A stretch of DNA of 64,000 nucleotides from Phycisphaerales bacterium UBA5793 (GTDB lineage Bacteria; Planctomycetota; Phycisphaerae; Phycisphaerales; UBA5793), in NCBI GenBank assembly GCA_002418285.1, contig DIDT01000005.1, positions 62,001 through 126,000 of the forward strand. Direction: 5' to 3'. Under the pieces are notes generated by a model. That model searched no databases and was not told where the DNA came from. It saw only the letters and a program-made list of their open reading frames with translations. The translations under genes and the position numbers were made by a program. Shown one piece after another: positions 44,412 through 52,273 of the stretch (position 1 is its first letter; each line of letters opens with the position of its first letter).

Positions 44412-45233
44412 ATGCGCCGTCATTGCTTCAATCTCGCCCTGCCTGTCGTCCTCGCCCTGACCATGCTCCTGCTGGGCGGGTGTGGCAGTCGGGCCAAGCG
44501 ATGGCTGGTTTTCGACAAGGGACCCATCAAGGGTGATATCGCCGTCGACGTCGACTCGTTCCGTGGCCCCGTCACGGTTATTGCCGATCCCGACATTCCC
44601 AATGTCGTCGTCCGCTGCAAACTCCGCGCTTTCAACGACGTCCGCGATTCGCGCGGAAACGTTGTCTATCCCTACGGCGAGAATCAGACCCTCGATCTCA
44701 TCGATGTCACCGCCGAAGTCGAGCAGGATGACAACGGCCGCAGCATCCTCCGCGTGACCAGTTCCACCCGCTTCGCCTACGAGCATGATCAGTGGGTCGG
44801 CCTGCTGATCAATGTCCCACGCGTCGACGGCGTGCGCGTCCACACGACCGATGGTAATGTCGATCTCGTCAACGTCCGCGGCGCCGTGACGGTCGTGGCT
44901 GACAATGGCAATGTCATCCTGCGCACCGAGAATCCCGTCGTGCAGCCCGTGGATATCAACGCCGTCAACGGCAGCATCGAGTATCGCATCAAGGAAGACT
45001 CGCACGGCGTGTACGATGTCGAATCCGTCGGCGGCCGCGCCGATTTCAAGGGCTACAAGGGCCTGGCCAACATCAAGCAGCGCGGCCCGTCACAATTCAT
45101 CGCCACCATCGGCGACGGCGTCAATCCCGTCTCGCTTCGCGCCACCAACGGCAACGTCAAGGTCGTCGTCACCGAAGACCCCGTCCCCGTCGGCTACCTC
45201 CAGACCCACACCTGGATGTTCCTGAAGAAATAG
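44412..45233 (+). CDS. DUF4097-like lipoprotein
   Basis: AAGGA lies 6 bases before the ATG. The signal ends with the lipobox LLLGGCGS. The remainder is a parallel beta-repeat protein (VHTTDGNVDLVNVRGAVTVV, DNGNVILRTENPV, INAVNGSIEYRIKED), a pattern typical of DUF4097/adhesin-like proteins with right-handed beta folds. The C-terminus is basic. It is an envelope protein of unknown role, convergent with the Rieske gene. Confidence 0.75.
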   Translation: MRRHCFNLALPVVLALTMLLLGGCGSRAKRWLVFDKGPIKGDIAVDVDSFRGPVTVIADPDIPNVVVRCKLRAFNDVRDSRGNVVYPYGENQTLDLIDVTAEVEQDDNGRSILRVTSSTRFAYEHDQWVGLLINVPRVDGVRVHTTDGNVDLVNVRGAVTVVADNGNVILRTENPVVQPVDINAVNGSIEYRIKEDSHGVYDVESVGGRADFKGYKGLANIKQRGPSQFIATIGDGVNPVSLRATNGNVKVVVTEDPVPVGYLQTHTWMFLKK

Positions 45234-45283
45234 GTTGATGAACTCTTTGCGCGTGAGCTCCGCTCGACGCTTGCGCCATCGCT

Positions 45284-45622
45284 TCATCTCGATTCAGGCG
45301 CTGCCATCTCCACCACCCCATCGCGCACGCGACAGGTGTACTTGCGCACACGAAACACGCTCGTATCAGCGCAAATACCATCAGCCAGTCGAAACGGCCA
45401 CTGGTGCAGCGGACACACGAGACATCCATCCTCCACGTGCCCGCCCGAGAGCGGGCCGCCGGCATGTGGGCACGAGTCGTCGAATACCGCCGCGTCAGTC
45501 TCGCCAACGCGCACGACACAAAGCGGCCGATCGACCGCCTCGAGATAGCGCGCCCGCCCGATGGAAATCTCATCAAGCGGACAGAGGGAAATCCAACGCG
45601 ATGGACCTGGAGACTCGTTCAT
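45284..45622 (-). CDS. Rieske [2Fe-2S] ferredoxin-like protein
   Basis: The 112-residue protein is one Rieske domain: CPHAGGP (Cys51, His53) and CPLHQWPF (Cys70, His73) are the cluster ligands, and the sequence is NirD/biphenyl-ferredoxin-like, without a membrane anchor. It would pass electrons to a partner enzyme. It is the last gene of a minus-strand operon with the aminotransferase, the two-TM protein and the sulfotransferase-like protein, 35 bases after the aminotransferase. No oxygenase is adjacent. Confidence 0.9.
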   Translation of the reverse strand: MNESPGPSRWISLCPLDEISIGRARYLEAVDRPLCVVRVGETDAAVFDDSCPHAGGPLSGGHVEDGCLVCPLHQWPFRLADGICADTSVFRVRKYTCRVRDGVVEMAAPESR

Positions 45623-45657
45623 GCGCCAGTAGTTTAGCAGCGATGCATGCGTTGCCG

Positions 45658-46557
45658 CTAGACTACCTTGTCGCCTTCACGCGCCGTGAGTTCGCCGTAC
45701 AACTTCGACAAGTGTTGCGTCATCGAACCGACACTACCGTCGCCGATCGTGCGGCCGTCCACCTTCGTCACCGCCGCGAGTTCACCCATCGTCCCCGTGC
45801 AGAACATCTCATCGGCCCGGTAAACGTCAGTCAGCGACAAGTCGCACACCTCGTGCGCGATGCCATTGGCCGCACACAACTCCAAAACAGTCGCGCGCGT
45901 GATCCCCTCCGGACAGTGAAGTGTGTAGGGCGTCCGCACCATCTCGCCATGCACCACAAAGACGTGCGTCGCGTTCGTCTCAGCAACGAAGCCGCGCGGG
46001 TCGAGCAACAGCGCATCATCCGCACCCGCCGCGTTCGCCTGGATCTTGGCCAGAATGGATTGAATGAGATTGCAATGGTGGATCTTGGGGTCCATCGCGT
46101 CCGGCGCAAATCGCCGGATCGACGAGGTGATCAGCGACAAACCCGTCCGTCCATACACCGGCGGCTTGTGTTCGGCGAGCACGATCAGCGTCGGCCCCGC
46201 CTGGTTGAGTCGTGGATCCATCCCGCTGGTGATTTTTACGCCGCGCGTCAGCGTCAGCCGGATGTGCACGCCATCAGTCATCATGTTCGCTGCAAGCGTC
46301 TCACGAATCGCTTCGATCATCTGCTCGTGCGAAGGAATTGACTCGAACGCCAGCGCCAACGCCGACGACCTCAACCGATCCAGGTGCTCACGCAATTTGA
46401 AGATGCGCCCCGAATAGAGTCGCAACCCCTCCCACACCCCGTCTCCGCCCTGCACCGATGAATCAAAAGGGCTGATCCCCGGCTCATCGCGCGGGATCAA
46501 CCGCCCATTGACGTAGTAAGCGATGTCGCGATTCTTTTCGTTGAAAGTCTGCAGCAT
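45658..46557 (-). CDS. Class IV PLP aminotransferase (plant BCAT-like-protein type)
   Basis: The fold type IV blocks are GVWEGLRLYSGRIFKL, HIRLTLTRGVKITSGMDPR, the PLP lysine in DPKIHHCNLIQSILAKI, DALLLDPRGFVAETNATH and GITRATVLEL. It is close to branched-chain aminotransferases, but SSVQGGDGVWEG, KPPVYG and KIHH match, from memory, the C-terminal half of the Arabidopsis branched-chain-aminotransferase-like proteins, whose N-terminal half is sulfotransferase-like. That partner is encoded here by the gene at 46881. The substrate is unknown; IlvE activity is possible but unproven. Its ATG overlaps the upstream stop by one base. Confidence 0.85.
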   Translation of the reverse strand: MLQTFNEKNRDIAYYVNGRLIPRDEPGISPFDSSVQGGDGVWEGLRLYSGRIFKLREHLDRLRSSALALAFESIPSHEQMIEAIRETLAANMMTDGVHIRLTLTRGVKITSGMDPRLNQAGPTLIVLAEHKPPVYGRTGLSLITSSIRRFAPDAMDPKIHHCNLIQSILAKIQANAAGADDALLLDPRGFVAETNATHVFVVHGEMVRTPYTLHCPEGITRATVLELCAANGIAHEVCDLSLTDVYRADEMFCTGTMGELAAVTKVDGRTIGDGSVGSMTQHLSKLYGELTAREGDKVV

Positions 46558-46880
46558 CAGTCTCTTTTCTCTGCATCACGTCCCGTCCGCTTGTCGTGGT
46601 CGCGCCATCGGTCAAGGGTTCTGGTTATGGAATACACCTCCATGCAGTTCCATCCCCAGATCAGTGCAGGAATGAGAATGGCGACGGCGCCACGCCAATC
46701 GCCCCAGAACAGCACGATAGTTGCGGCACCGAGCGCTGTCAGCGTCGTTGTCAGCGCCACGATTCGAAACAGGCGAAAAACTCTTCGTGATGGTAACTCA
46801 GGGGGCAGGCGCATCACGATAGTTCGGCTCAGTACAGTTCCGACCCAACCATTCACAGAAACCTTCACCGATTCGAACAC
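46557..46880 (-). CDS. Two-TM membrane protein within the sulfotransferase/aminotransferase operon
   Basis: GTG 46880 sits directly against the stop of the sulfotransferase-like gene, so coupling is likely; ATG 46814 is an alternative. The protein has two hydrophobic helices (VALTTTLTALGAATIVLFW and GAVAILIPALIWGW) and a basic C-terminal tail. It resembles no family I know. It overlaps the aminotransferase start by one base. Confidence 0.6.
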   Translation of the reverse strand: MFESVKVSVNGWVGTVLSRTIVMRLPPELPSRRVFRLFRIVALTTTLTALGAATIVLFWGDWRGAVAILIPALIWGWNCMEVYSITRTLDRWRDHDKRTGRDAEKRD

Positions 46881-47684
46881 CTACTTTGAGAGCGTCAGCC
46901 GAAACCCCATCAACCGCTGATAAATACCCAGGCACGACTTGTACAGCCCGTGCACACTGCTGGGCATCGGCTCGGGCTTGGGCCGGTACGAGCCGAAACG
47001 CGTGGACGCTTCGACCGACGCATACCAGTGCTTGCCCCACACACCGTCCGTCGCGCGAGGGCCTTTGGCCCACTTGAGCATCTCTTCGCGGAACTCCACC
47101 CCCAGCGCCTTGCACAACAGCCGCAACATGCCCGGCGGGTTCGTCAGCACCTCGCGCGCATCAAGCACGGGCGGCACAATTCCCGTTCGCCGCCGCACCT
47201 CTTCAAAAATCTCCGCCTGCTGCGGCAGACCCGTATCCGCCAGCGTCGGACTCGGAATGTGCTGCTGCAGCGACGTCAACATGTCGCGCGGATCGCGAAT
47301 CAGGAAGCAGTGCACCATCTGGTCGAACCACCCGCGATCGATCTCCGGCAGCATGTGGTGCGCCATGTGCTTCTGGTACCAGATGGGCTTCCCCTTGGGA
47401 ATCGGACCGGTCAGATGCTCGATCACCTTCCGCCAGTCCGTCTCATGTTTGGATATGACTTCGTCAGCGCCCGGATGGGCTCGGTTGGTCTTCTTAAGGT
47501 AGTACGCGTAGAACGGCTCATCACTGACATAGGTGTCAGGCCGACTTCCCCACGAGCGCATCATCGCCGTCGAGATATTGCGCGGTCCGGACCACATGGC
47601 GATGCGCAGTCCCGGGCTTGCAGAGCGCCCCGCGCGCCCATCCTGCACTTCGCCGGGCGATTCGGACGATGATGCATTCGTCAT
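46881..47684 (-). CDS. Sulfotransferase-like P-loop protein
   Basis: ATG 47684 is preceded by GGGAGG; the frame is open to 47780. After a Ser-rich N-terminal segment comes MWSGPRNISTAMMRSW, a PAPS-type P-loop variant, then SDEPFYAYYLKK. HCFLIRDPRDMLTSLQQHIP is the 3'-phosphate-binding block (RDPRD), and LKWAKGPRATDGVWGKHWY is the C-terminal signature. The order and wording of these blocks match, from memory, the N-terminal half of plant branched-chain-aminotransferase-like proteins. It may transfer sulfate, or the fold may serve another nucleotide-dependent role. It opens the operon with the aminotransferase, two-TM and Rieske genes. Confidence 0.82.
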   Translation of the reverse strand: MTNASSSESPGEVQDGRAGRSASPGLRIAMWSGPRNISTAMMRSWGSRPDTYVSDEPFYAYYLKKTNRAHPGADEVISKHETDWRKVIEHLTGPIPKGKPIWYQKHMAHHMLPEIDRGWFDQMVHCFLIRDPRDMLTSLQQHIPSPTLADTGLPQQAEIFEEVRRRTGIVPPVLDAREVLTNPPGMLRLLCKALGVEFREEMLKWAKGPRATDGVWGKHWYASVEASTRFGSYRPKPEPMPSSVHGLYKSCLGIYQRLMGFRLTLSK

Positions 47685-47758
47685 CGACGCCTCCCGCGAC
47701 CCTGTTCGTCCACGGCATGTTAGGTCCGCGCGAGGCCCGGATTCGACGGAGGCTCCGT

Positions 47759-48208
47759 ATGAAAGCCGTGATCTTCGCACTCCTCACCGGCCTGTGCTGG
47801 GGCGTGGGCGAACTCTTCACCAAGATGGTCCTGCAAAGCGGCAAGATCGGGCCCATGACGGCGCTGGCCATCCGCGCCACGGTCGCGCTGCCGCTCATCC
47901 TCATCGCCGCCGCCATCCCCCTCTACGCCACACGCACTGAACCAACCGACTGGACCCACGCCCCTCCGAAGATCATGGTGAGCATGATCTTCGGCTCCGG
48001 CCTGCTCGCCGGCGGCCTGGCGCTCGTCTTCTTCTTCACCGCACTCAAGGCCGGGCAACTCTCCGTCGTCAAGCCCATCGCCTTCTGCGTCGCCCCCGCC
48101 ATCGCCGTCCTGCTCGGCTGGCTCGTGCTCGGCGAACCAATGACCGCGCGCAAGGCCATCGCCGTCTGCCTCATCCTCGTCGGCGTCGTCCTGCTGACCG
48201 GCAAGTAA
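47759..48208 (+). CDS. EamA-type single-domain transporter-like membrane protein
   Basis: ATG 47759 has CGGAGG upstream; the open frame from 47618 is not needed. The 149-residue protein is one EamA domain of about five helices: LLTGLCWGVGELFTKM, IRATVALPLILIAAAIPL, GLALVFFFTALKAGQLSVV, FCVAPAIAVLLGWLVLGE and CLILVGVVLLTG. Two-domain DMT exporters are twice this length, so this one would work as a dimer, as EmrE-like proteins do. The substrate is unknown. It is divergent from the sulfotransferase gene. Confidence 0.85.
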   Translation: MKAVIFALLTGLCWGVGELFTKMVLQSGKIGPMTALAIRATVALPLILIAAAIPLYATRTEPTDWTHAPPKIMVSMIFGSGLLAGGLALVFFFTALKAGQLSVVKPIAFCVAPAIAVLLGWLVLGEPMTARKAIAVCLILVGVVLLTGK

Positions 48209-48210
48209 GA

Positions 48211-48245
48211 AAAAGCAATCGGGCGGCGAAGAGCCGCCGCCCGAT
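48211..48245. terminator. Bidirectional hairpin between the EamA and thioredoxin genes
   Basis: An 11-bp stem, ATCGGGCGGCG / CGCCGCCCGAT, has a short loop. The minus-strand side continues into GCTTTTTCTT, so it is a good intrinsic terminator for the thioredoxin gene and the operon above it. Confidence 0.8.
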
Positions 48246-48268
48246 CACGCGACCAACTGATTGATGTG

Positions 48269-48610
48269 TCAGGAGAGCATTCGCCCCAGGGCGCGGTCAA
48301 TTGCCGCGCTCAGTTCGTCCTTTTGTCGCAGACCGACGAACCGCTCGACGACCTCACCGCCGCTGAAGAGCAGCAGTGTCGGAATCGACGACACCCCGTA
48401 GCGCTGCGCCAATTCAGGATTTGCGTCCACATCAACCTTGCCGACCAGCGCTTCCTCCTCGTACTCGGTCGCCAGCGCCTCCACCGTCGGGGCCACCATG
48501 CGGCAAGGCTGGCACCAGTCCGCGTAGAAGTCCACCAGCACCGGTTGCTCAGATGTGAGCACCGTTGACTCGAATTCAGACTGATCAAATTGCAGAACCG
48601 GACCTGTCAT
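48269..48610 (-). CDS. Thioredoxin, last gene of the TetR-linked operon
   Basis: ATG 48610 has AAGGAGC upstream. The 113-residue protein carries PVLVDFYADWCQPCRMVAP, with Cys33 and Cys36 as the redox pair, and SIPTLLLF with the cis-Pro. It could supply electrons to the AhpD-like peroxidase or to oxidised partners in the same operon (inference from gene order). It lies 31 bases after the alpha/beta hydrolase gene and ends at a strong hairpin. The active-site Gln is shared with the thioredoxin at 41423. Confidence 0.93.
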   Translation of the reverse strand: MTGPVLQFDQSEFESTVLTSEQPVLVDFYADWCQPCRMVAPTVEALATEYEEEALVGKVDVDANPELAQRYGVSSIPTLLLFSGGEVVERFVGLRQKDELSAAIDRALGRMLS

Positions 48611-48641
48611 GACATGCTCCTTTCGTTGAGCAATACTGTGT

Positions 48642-49652
48642 TCACTTTCCTGTTGTTCGTACGCGGCGATCGAGAAAGTCGAGCATGAGTGATGCGATCT
48701 CGGCGCCATCCTCTTCGAGCGCGAAGTGCCCCGTGTCGAGCAGGTGATACTCGAGCGTCTTGAGGTCGCGCTTGTACGGATCGGCGCCCTCGGCCGGGAA
48801 GATCGCATCGTTCTTCCCCCACGTGATCAGCACCGGCGGCTGATGCTCGCGGAGATACGCCTGCCACTGCGGATACAGCGGCAGGTTCGTGCGATAGTCG
48901 TAGAAGAGCGCCAGTTGGATCGCGTTGTTCCCCGGCCGTGCAAGCAGCGCCGAATCAATCAGCCAGTTGTCCGGACTGATCGACTCCACATTCCGCACGC
49001 CGTGCGTGTACTGCCACTTCGTCGCGTCGAGCGTCAGGAACCCATCGAGCGCCGATGCATTGGCCGCGCTCGGTTCGGCCCAGTACGCCCGCAACGGATT
49101 CCAGAACTCCTGCAGTCCTTCTTCGTAGGCATTGCCGTTTTGAATGATGAGTGACTGCACGCGTTCGGGATGGCGCGTCGCGAGGCGAAAACCCACCGGC
49201 GCGCCATAGTCCATCAGGTACAAGCTGTACGACTTCACGCCCAGCCCATCAAGCCACTGTTCAACCACGTCTGCAAGGTGATCAAACGTGTAAGCAAACT
49301 CATCCACGCTCGGCATCGAGCTGGCGCCAAACCCCGGATAGTCCGGCGCGAGCACGTGATAGCGATCGGCGAGCACCGGAATGAGATTCCGGAACATATG
49401 CGACGACGTCGGGAAGCCGTGCAGCAGCACCACCGCCGGCGCCTCCGCCGGCCCCGCCTCGCGATAGGCGATGTCCAGCCCCTCGACGCTCGCTGTGCGA
49501 TACGTGGTGCGCGGCGTCTGAAGTTCCACCGCCGATCGTCCCACCCGCGCATTCCCGCCGGCCAGCACACTGATCGCCAGCACCGAAGCCATGGTCACCG
49601 CCGCCACTTTCGGACCTGTGGCACACTTGCATGCGTTCAACATGATTGACAT
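48642..49652 (-). CDS. Exported alpha/beta hydrolase with Asp nucleophile (haloalkane dehalogenase / epoxide hydrolase-like)
   Basis: The first 35 residues form a hydrophobic signal-like region with a preceding Cys pair. The hydrolase core shows HGFPTSS (oxyanion hole), YLMDYGAPVG with Asp148 as the nucleophile, and a late GHFALEE with the catalytic His. An Asp nucleophile separates it from ordinary esterases and puts it with epoxide hydrolases and dehalogenases. ATG 49643 is an alternative start with a better-spaced AAGGA. The substrate cannot be inferred. It lies 34 bases after the SDR gene. Confidence 0.82.
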   Translation of the reverse strand: MSIMLNACKCATGPKVAAVTMASVLAISVLAGGNARVGRSAVELQTPRTTYRTASVEGLDIAYREAGPAEAPAVVLLHGFPTSSHMFRNLIPVLADRYHVLAPDYPGFGASSMPSVDEFAYTFDHLADVVEQWLDGLGVKSYSLYLMDYGAPVGFRLATRHPERVQSLIIQNGNAYEEGLQEFWNPLRAYWAEPSAANASALDGFLTLDATKWQYTHGVRNVESISPDNWLIDSALLARPGNNAIQLALFYDYRTNLPLYPQWQAYLREHQPPVLITWGKNDAIFPAEGADPYKRDLKTLEYHLLDTGHFALEEDGAEIASLMLDFLDRRVRTTGK

Positions 49653-49686
49653 TCCTTCCCTTGGATTGATTCATGCCACCTGCAAC

Positions 49687-50481
49687 TCACGCGACTTCGG
49701 CCAGTTGCTCGGCGACGCGCGTCATGCCGTCACCACCGGCATCAACCCCGCCATCGACCGGCAGGATCACACCCGTCACCCAGTCGGCATCCGCGAGATA
49801 CAGCACCGCCCGCGCAATGTCATCCAGTGTGCCGTAACGACCCAGCGGCTGCATGCGATGCAGCGATGCGAGTTGCTCCGGCGACAGTTCGCCATAGAGC
49901 GGCGTCGGTACCACACCCGGCGCCACCGCGTTGATGCGAATGCGATCCGCTGCGAGTTCCACCGCCAGGTTCTTCGTCAGTGCCGTGATCCCGCCTTTGG
50001 CCGCAATGGGCGCGCTCGACGGCAGTCCGGCGACCGCATTGAGTGCCAGGATCGTGCTGATATTGACAATCGCACCGCCCCCGCCCTGCTTGCGCATCTG
50101 CCGCACCGCCGCCTGGGTCGCGAGGTAGGTGCCGCGCACGTAGCCGAGGAAGCCGTCCAGTTCATCGACAGTGTAGTCGGTGAAGGGTTTGGTCCAGAAG
50201 ATCCCGGCGTTGTTCACGAGCACATCAACGCGGCCAAATCGACTGAACGCTTCGTTGATGATCGCATCGCCCGTGCCCGGCTGAGTGATATCGCCAGCCG
50301 CGATGGCCACGCGGGTTCCGCCGGCGAGGCCGGCTTGCGCTTCGCGCAATTTGCGCTCCGTGCGGCCGTTTAGCAATACGTTGTCGCCTCGTTGCACGGC
50401 CGCCAGCGCGACGGCCAGGCCGATCCCCGAGCCGCCGCCGGTGATGACAAAAGTCTGTGGTGTTCTCGTCTCGTTCGACAT
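49687..50481 (-). CDS. SDR-family oxidoreductase lacking the catalytic Tyr
   Basis: ATG 50481 has TGGAG upstream. The classical SDR frame is present: TGGGSGIG at 14-21, NNAGIFW, NIST (Ser142), and a C-terminal PVDGGVDAGG. In the YxxxK position the sequence is PIAAK (Pro158, Lys162), so the Tyr is replaced by Pro while Ser and Lys remain. The gene may have another chemistry or a binding role; some environmental SDR subfamilies share this change (recalled, not verified). It lies between the tautomerase and hydrolase genes in the operon. Confidence 0.82.
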   Translation of the reverse strand: MSNETRTPQTFVITGGGSGIGLAVALAAVQRGDNVLLNGRTERKLREAQAGLAGGTRVAIAAGDITQPGTGDAIINEAFSRFGRVDVLVNNAGIFWTKPFTDYTVDELDGFLGYVRGTYLATQAAVRQMRKQGGGGAIVNISTILALNAVAGLPSSAPIAAKGGITALTKNLAVELAADRIRINAVAPGVVPTPLYGELSPEQLASLHRMQPLGRYGTLDDIARAVLYLADADWVTGVILPVDGGVDAGGDGMTRVAEQLAEVA

Positions 50482-50533
50482 GGTGTGAATCTCCAGAGTG
50501 TTGTTTCTGCGTGGATCTGATGGGTGGGTCATG

Positions 50534-50770
50534 TCAGTGGCGCGTCGTTACCTGGCCGCAGCCGCAAGCGCGGCGCGCTCGACGCACCGCGGCCGACTCG
50601 CCGCCAATTCCCCAGGCATCCGTGTCGATCTCTTCGATCACGACGAAGGTCGTTTCCGGATCCTTGTTGAGAATCCGCACGATCGACGCCGTGACTTCCT
50701 TGATGAGTTGCGCCTTCTGCTCAACGGTGGCGCGCGGCTCGCGGGTGATCTTGATGCTGGCATACGGCAT
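50534..50770 (-). CDS. 4-oxalocrotonate tautomerase-like protein
   Basis: ATG 50770 has CAGGAG upstream. The 78-residue protein starts M-PYASIKITREP, so Pro becomes the N-terminal catalytic residue after Met removal, as in 4-OT. VEQKAQLIKEVTASIVRIL and TTFVVIEEI are the second and third family blocks. Monomers form hexamers in the family. The C-terminal tail is Arg- and Cys-rich and longer than in the usual 62-residue enzyme. It could tautomerise enol or ketone intermediates of an aromatic or electrophile pathway (inference). Confidence 0.88.
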   Translation of the reverse strand: MPYASIKITREPRATVEQKAQLIKEVTASIVRILNKDPETTFVVIEEIDTDAWGIGGESAAVRRARRACGCGQVTTRH

Positions 50771-50861
50771 GGCCAAAACTCCTGAATCAATGCGGCGGCA
50801 GCACCGCGCCGGCACTCGTCGCCGGACGCGGCGCCCCGCCTTGGCGGAGGGAGAGAAAGGA

Positions 50862-51413
50862 CTAAGCAGCCACCGGCTCGCGCACGGCGACGACGGGGAA
50901 ATCGATCTCGGTCTGCGCGATGTGGTTGAAGTAATTGGTGAAGATGTTGACCGCCACCGTGGCGATAATCTCGACCACCTCGGCCTCGGAGTAGCCGGCT
51001 GACCGGACGTCGCGCAGCGCCTCATCTGAAATGTGGCCGCGCTTCTTCACGATGGTTCGGGCGAACTCGAGTGCCGCCGCCGTCCGCGGGTCAACCGACT
51101 CGCCCCGAAGATTGCGTGCCGCTTCCTCCGCGTCCACGCCCGCTCCCTTGGCCAGCAGCGTGTGAGCCGAGGCGCAATAACCGCATGAGTTCTCCCCGGC
51201 GACCGCGATGGCAATCTGCTCGCGGATCTTGGCCGACAGACTCGCCGAGCCCAGCGCCTGACCGAAACCAAGGTACGACTGAAGTGCCGCGGGCGAATGA
51301 GCCAGCGTCGCCATCAGGTTTGGGGTCATGCCAAGGGCCTTCTGGACGCCGGCGAGCAGAGGCTTGGACCGAGCAGGGATTTCAGTTCCTTGGACAGGGT
51401 TGATACGGGGCAT
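50862..51413 (-). CDS. AhpD-like / carboxymuconolactone decarboxylase-family protein
   Basis: ATG 51413 follows AAGGAG. The core motif ENSCGYCASAHTLLAKGAG has the CxxC pair plus His that AhpD uses to reduce peroxiredoxins and peroxides, with a preceding Glu in REQIAIAV. The fold is helical throughout. It is the first gene of the operon opposite the TetR gene. A redox role with the operon's thioredoxin is plausible; without enzyme evidence, related AhpD-like proteins in aromatic pathways are an alternative. Confidence 0.88.
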   Translation of the reverse strand: MPRINPVQGTEIPARSKPLLAGVQKALGMTPNLMATLAHSPAALQSYLGFGQALGSASLSAKIREQIAIAVAGENSCGYCASAHTLLAKGAGVDAEEAARNLRGESVDPRTAAALEFARTIVKKRGHISDEALRDVRSAGYSEAEVVEIIATVAVNIFTNYFNHIAQTEIDFPVVAVREPVAA

Positions 51414-51490
51414 TGAGGGCTCCTTTTTGAGGCCTTGTGGCCTGAACGACATTCGTTCGAGGGCCGGGCACCACGCCAGGCCGCATAAAC

Positions 51491-51508
51491 ATACTGACTG
51501 ATCAGTAT
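51491..51508. promoter_or_regulatory. Operator-like palindrome 1 (TetR candidate)
   Basis: ATACTGA (51491-51497) and TCAGTAT (51502-51508) form a perfect inverted repeat with a 4-base spacer, and ACTGATCAGT is a perfect 10-bp palindrome inside it. It lies about 80 bases upstream of the AhpD-like gene start. Confidence 0.6.
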
Positions 51509-51594
51509 ATATCTACTTCGGAGGTTGTCCAGCCATTGTTCATAAAAAACCATATGATTGCGAAAAAGCTCGCGTGGATAGCCGATTCTGTATA

Positions 51595-51606
51595 TACTGT
51601 TCAGTA
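51595..51606. promoter_or_regulatory. Operator-like palindrome 2 (TetR candidate)
   Basis: TACTGTTCAGTA has 5-bp arms around TT and differs from GACTGATCAGTA of palindrome 1 at two of twelve positions. It overlaps the TATACT element that may be the -10 box for the TetR gene, about 60 bases upstream of its ATG. Confidence 0.6.
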
Positions 51607-51667
51607 CATAGAAGTACTTGATTGTGAGATCACCGATCCGGGCTCCCAGTATCAGGATCGCAACCGC

Positions 51668-52261
51668 ATGCCCCCAAGCAGACGCGAAGAACTCGTTGAA
51701 GCTGCCATGAAGATCTTCTCGAAGGGAGGCTTCCACGGCACCGGCATCGAGCAGGTACTCCAGGAGAGCGGCATCTGCCGCATGACCCTCTACAACCACT
51801 TCAAGTCCAAGGACGAACTCATTCTCGCCGCCCTGCGACGCCGCGATGAGATCTTCCGCAACCGTCTCATGAAGTTCGTTGCCAGCCGTGGCGGTACCGG
51901 AGTTGACGCGATCCTCGCCGTGTTCGACTTCTACTCGCAGTGGTTTGGCGAAGCCGACTTCTGCGGCTGCATGTTCATCAATGCTTCCGCCGAGTTCCGC
52001 GATTCCGACAGCCCGATCAGTCGCGCAATCGTTGAGCATCGCGCCGCCCTGGTTCAATATATCAAGAACCACTGCGAACAGGCCGAACTCAACGACCCCT
52101 CGTTACTCGCCGAGCAACTCGGCCTGCTCCTTGATGGCGCCATCGTCACGGCGCAGGGGTCATGCTGCGAGTCCGGCTCGCGACGTCAGGTCATCCAGCG
52201 CGCTCGGCAAGCCGCGATCGCGCTCATCAACGCCTCAGCGCACGCGACTTCAAAAAACTAA
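51668..52261 (+). CDS. TetR/AcrR-family transcriptional regulator
   Basis: ATG 51668 starts MPPSRREELVEAAMKIF; the earlier in-frame ATG at 51536 would run through the operator region. The N-terminal HTH is clear (FHGTGIEQVLQESGICRMTLYNHFKSKDELI). The ligand domain holds FCGCMFINASAEF, with a CxC pair, and further cysteines. It is divergent from the operon starting with the AhpD-like gene, and two similar palindromes lie between, so it probably represses that operon and itself. The inducer is unknown; an electrophile or peroxide would suit the operon content. Confidence 0.9.
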   Translation: MPPSRREELVEAAMKIFSKGGFHGTGIEQVLQESGICRMTLYNHFKSKDELILAALRRRDEIFRNRLMKFVASRGGTGVDAILAVFDFYSQWFGEADFCGCMFINASAEFRDSDSPISRAIVEHRAALVQYIKNHCEQAELNDPSLLAEQLGLLLDGAIVTAQGSCCESGSRRQVIQRARQAAIALINASAHATSKN

Positions 52262-52273
52262 CGCTCGCAGACT

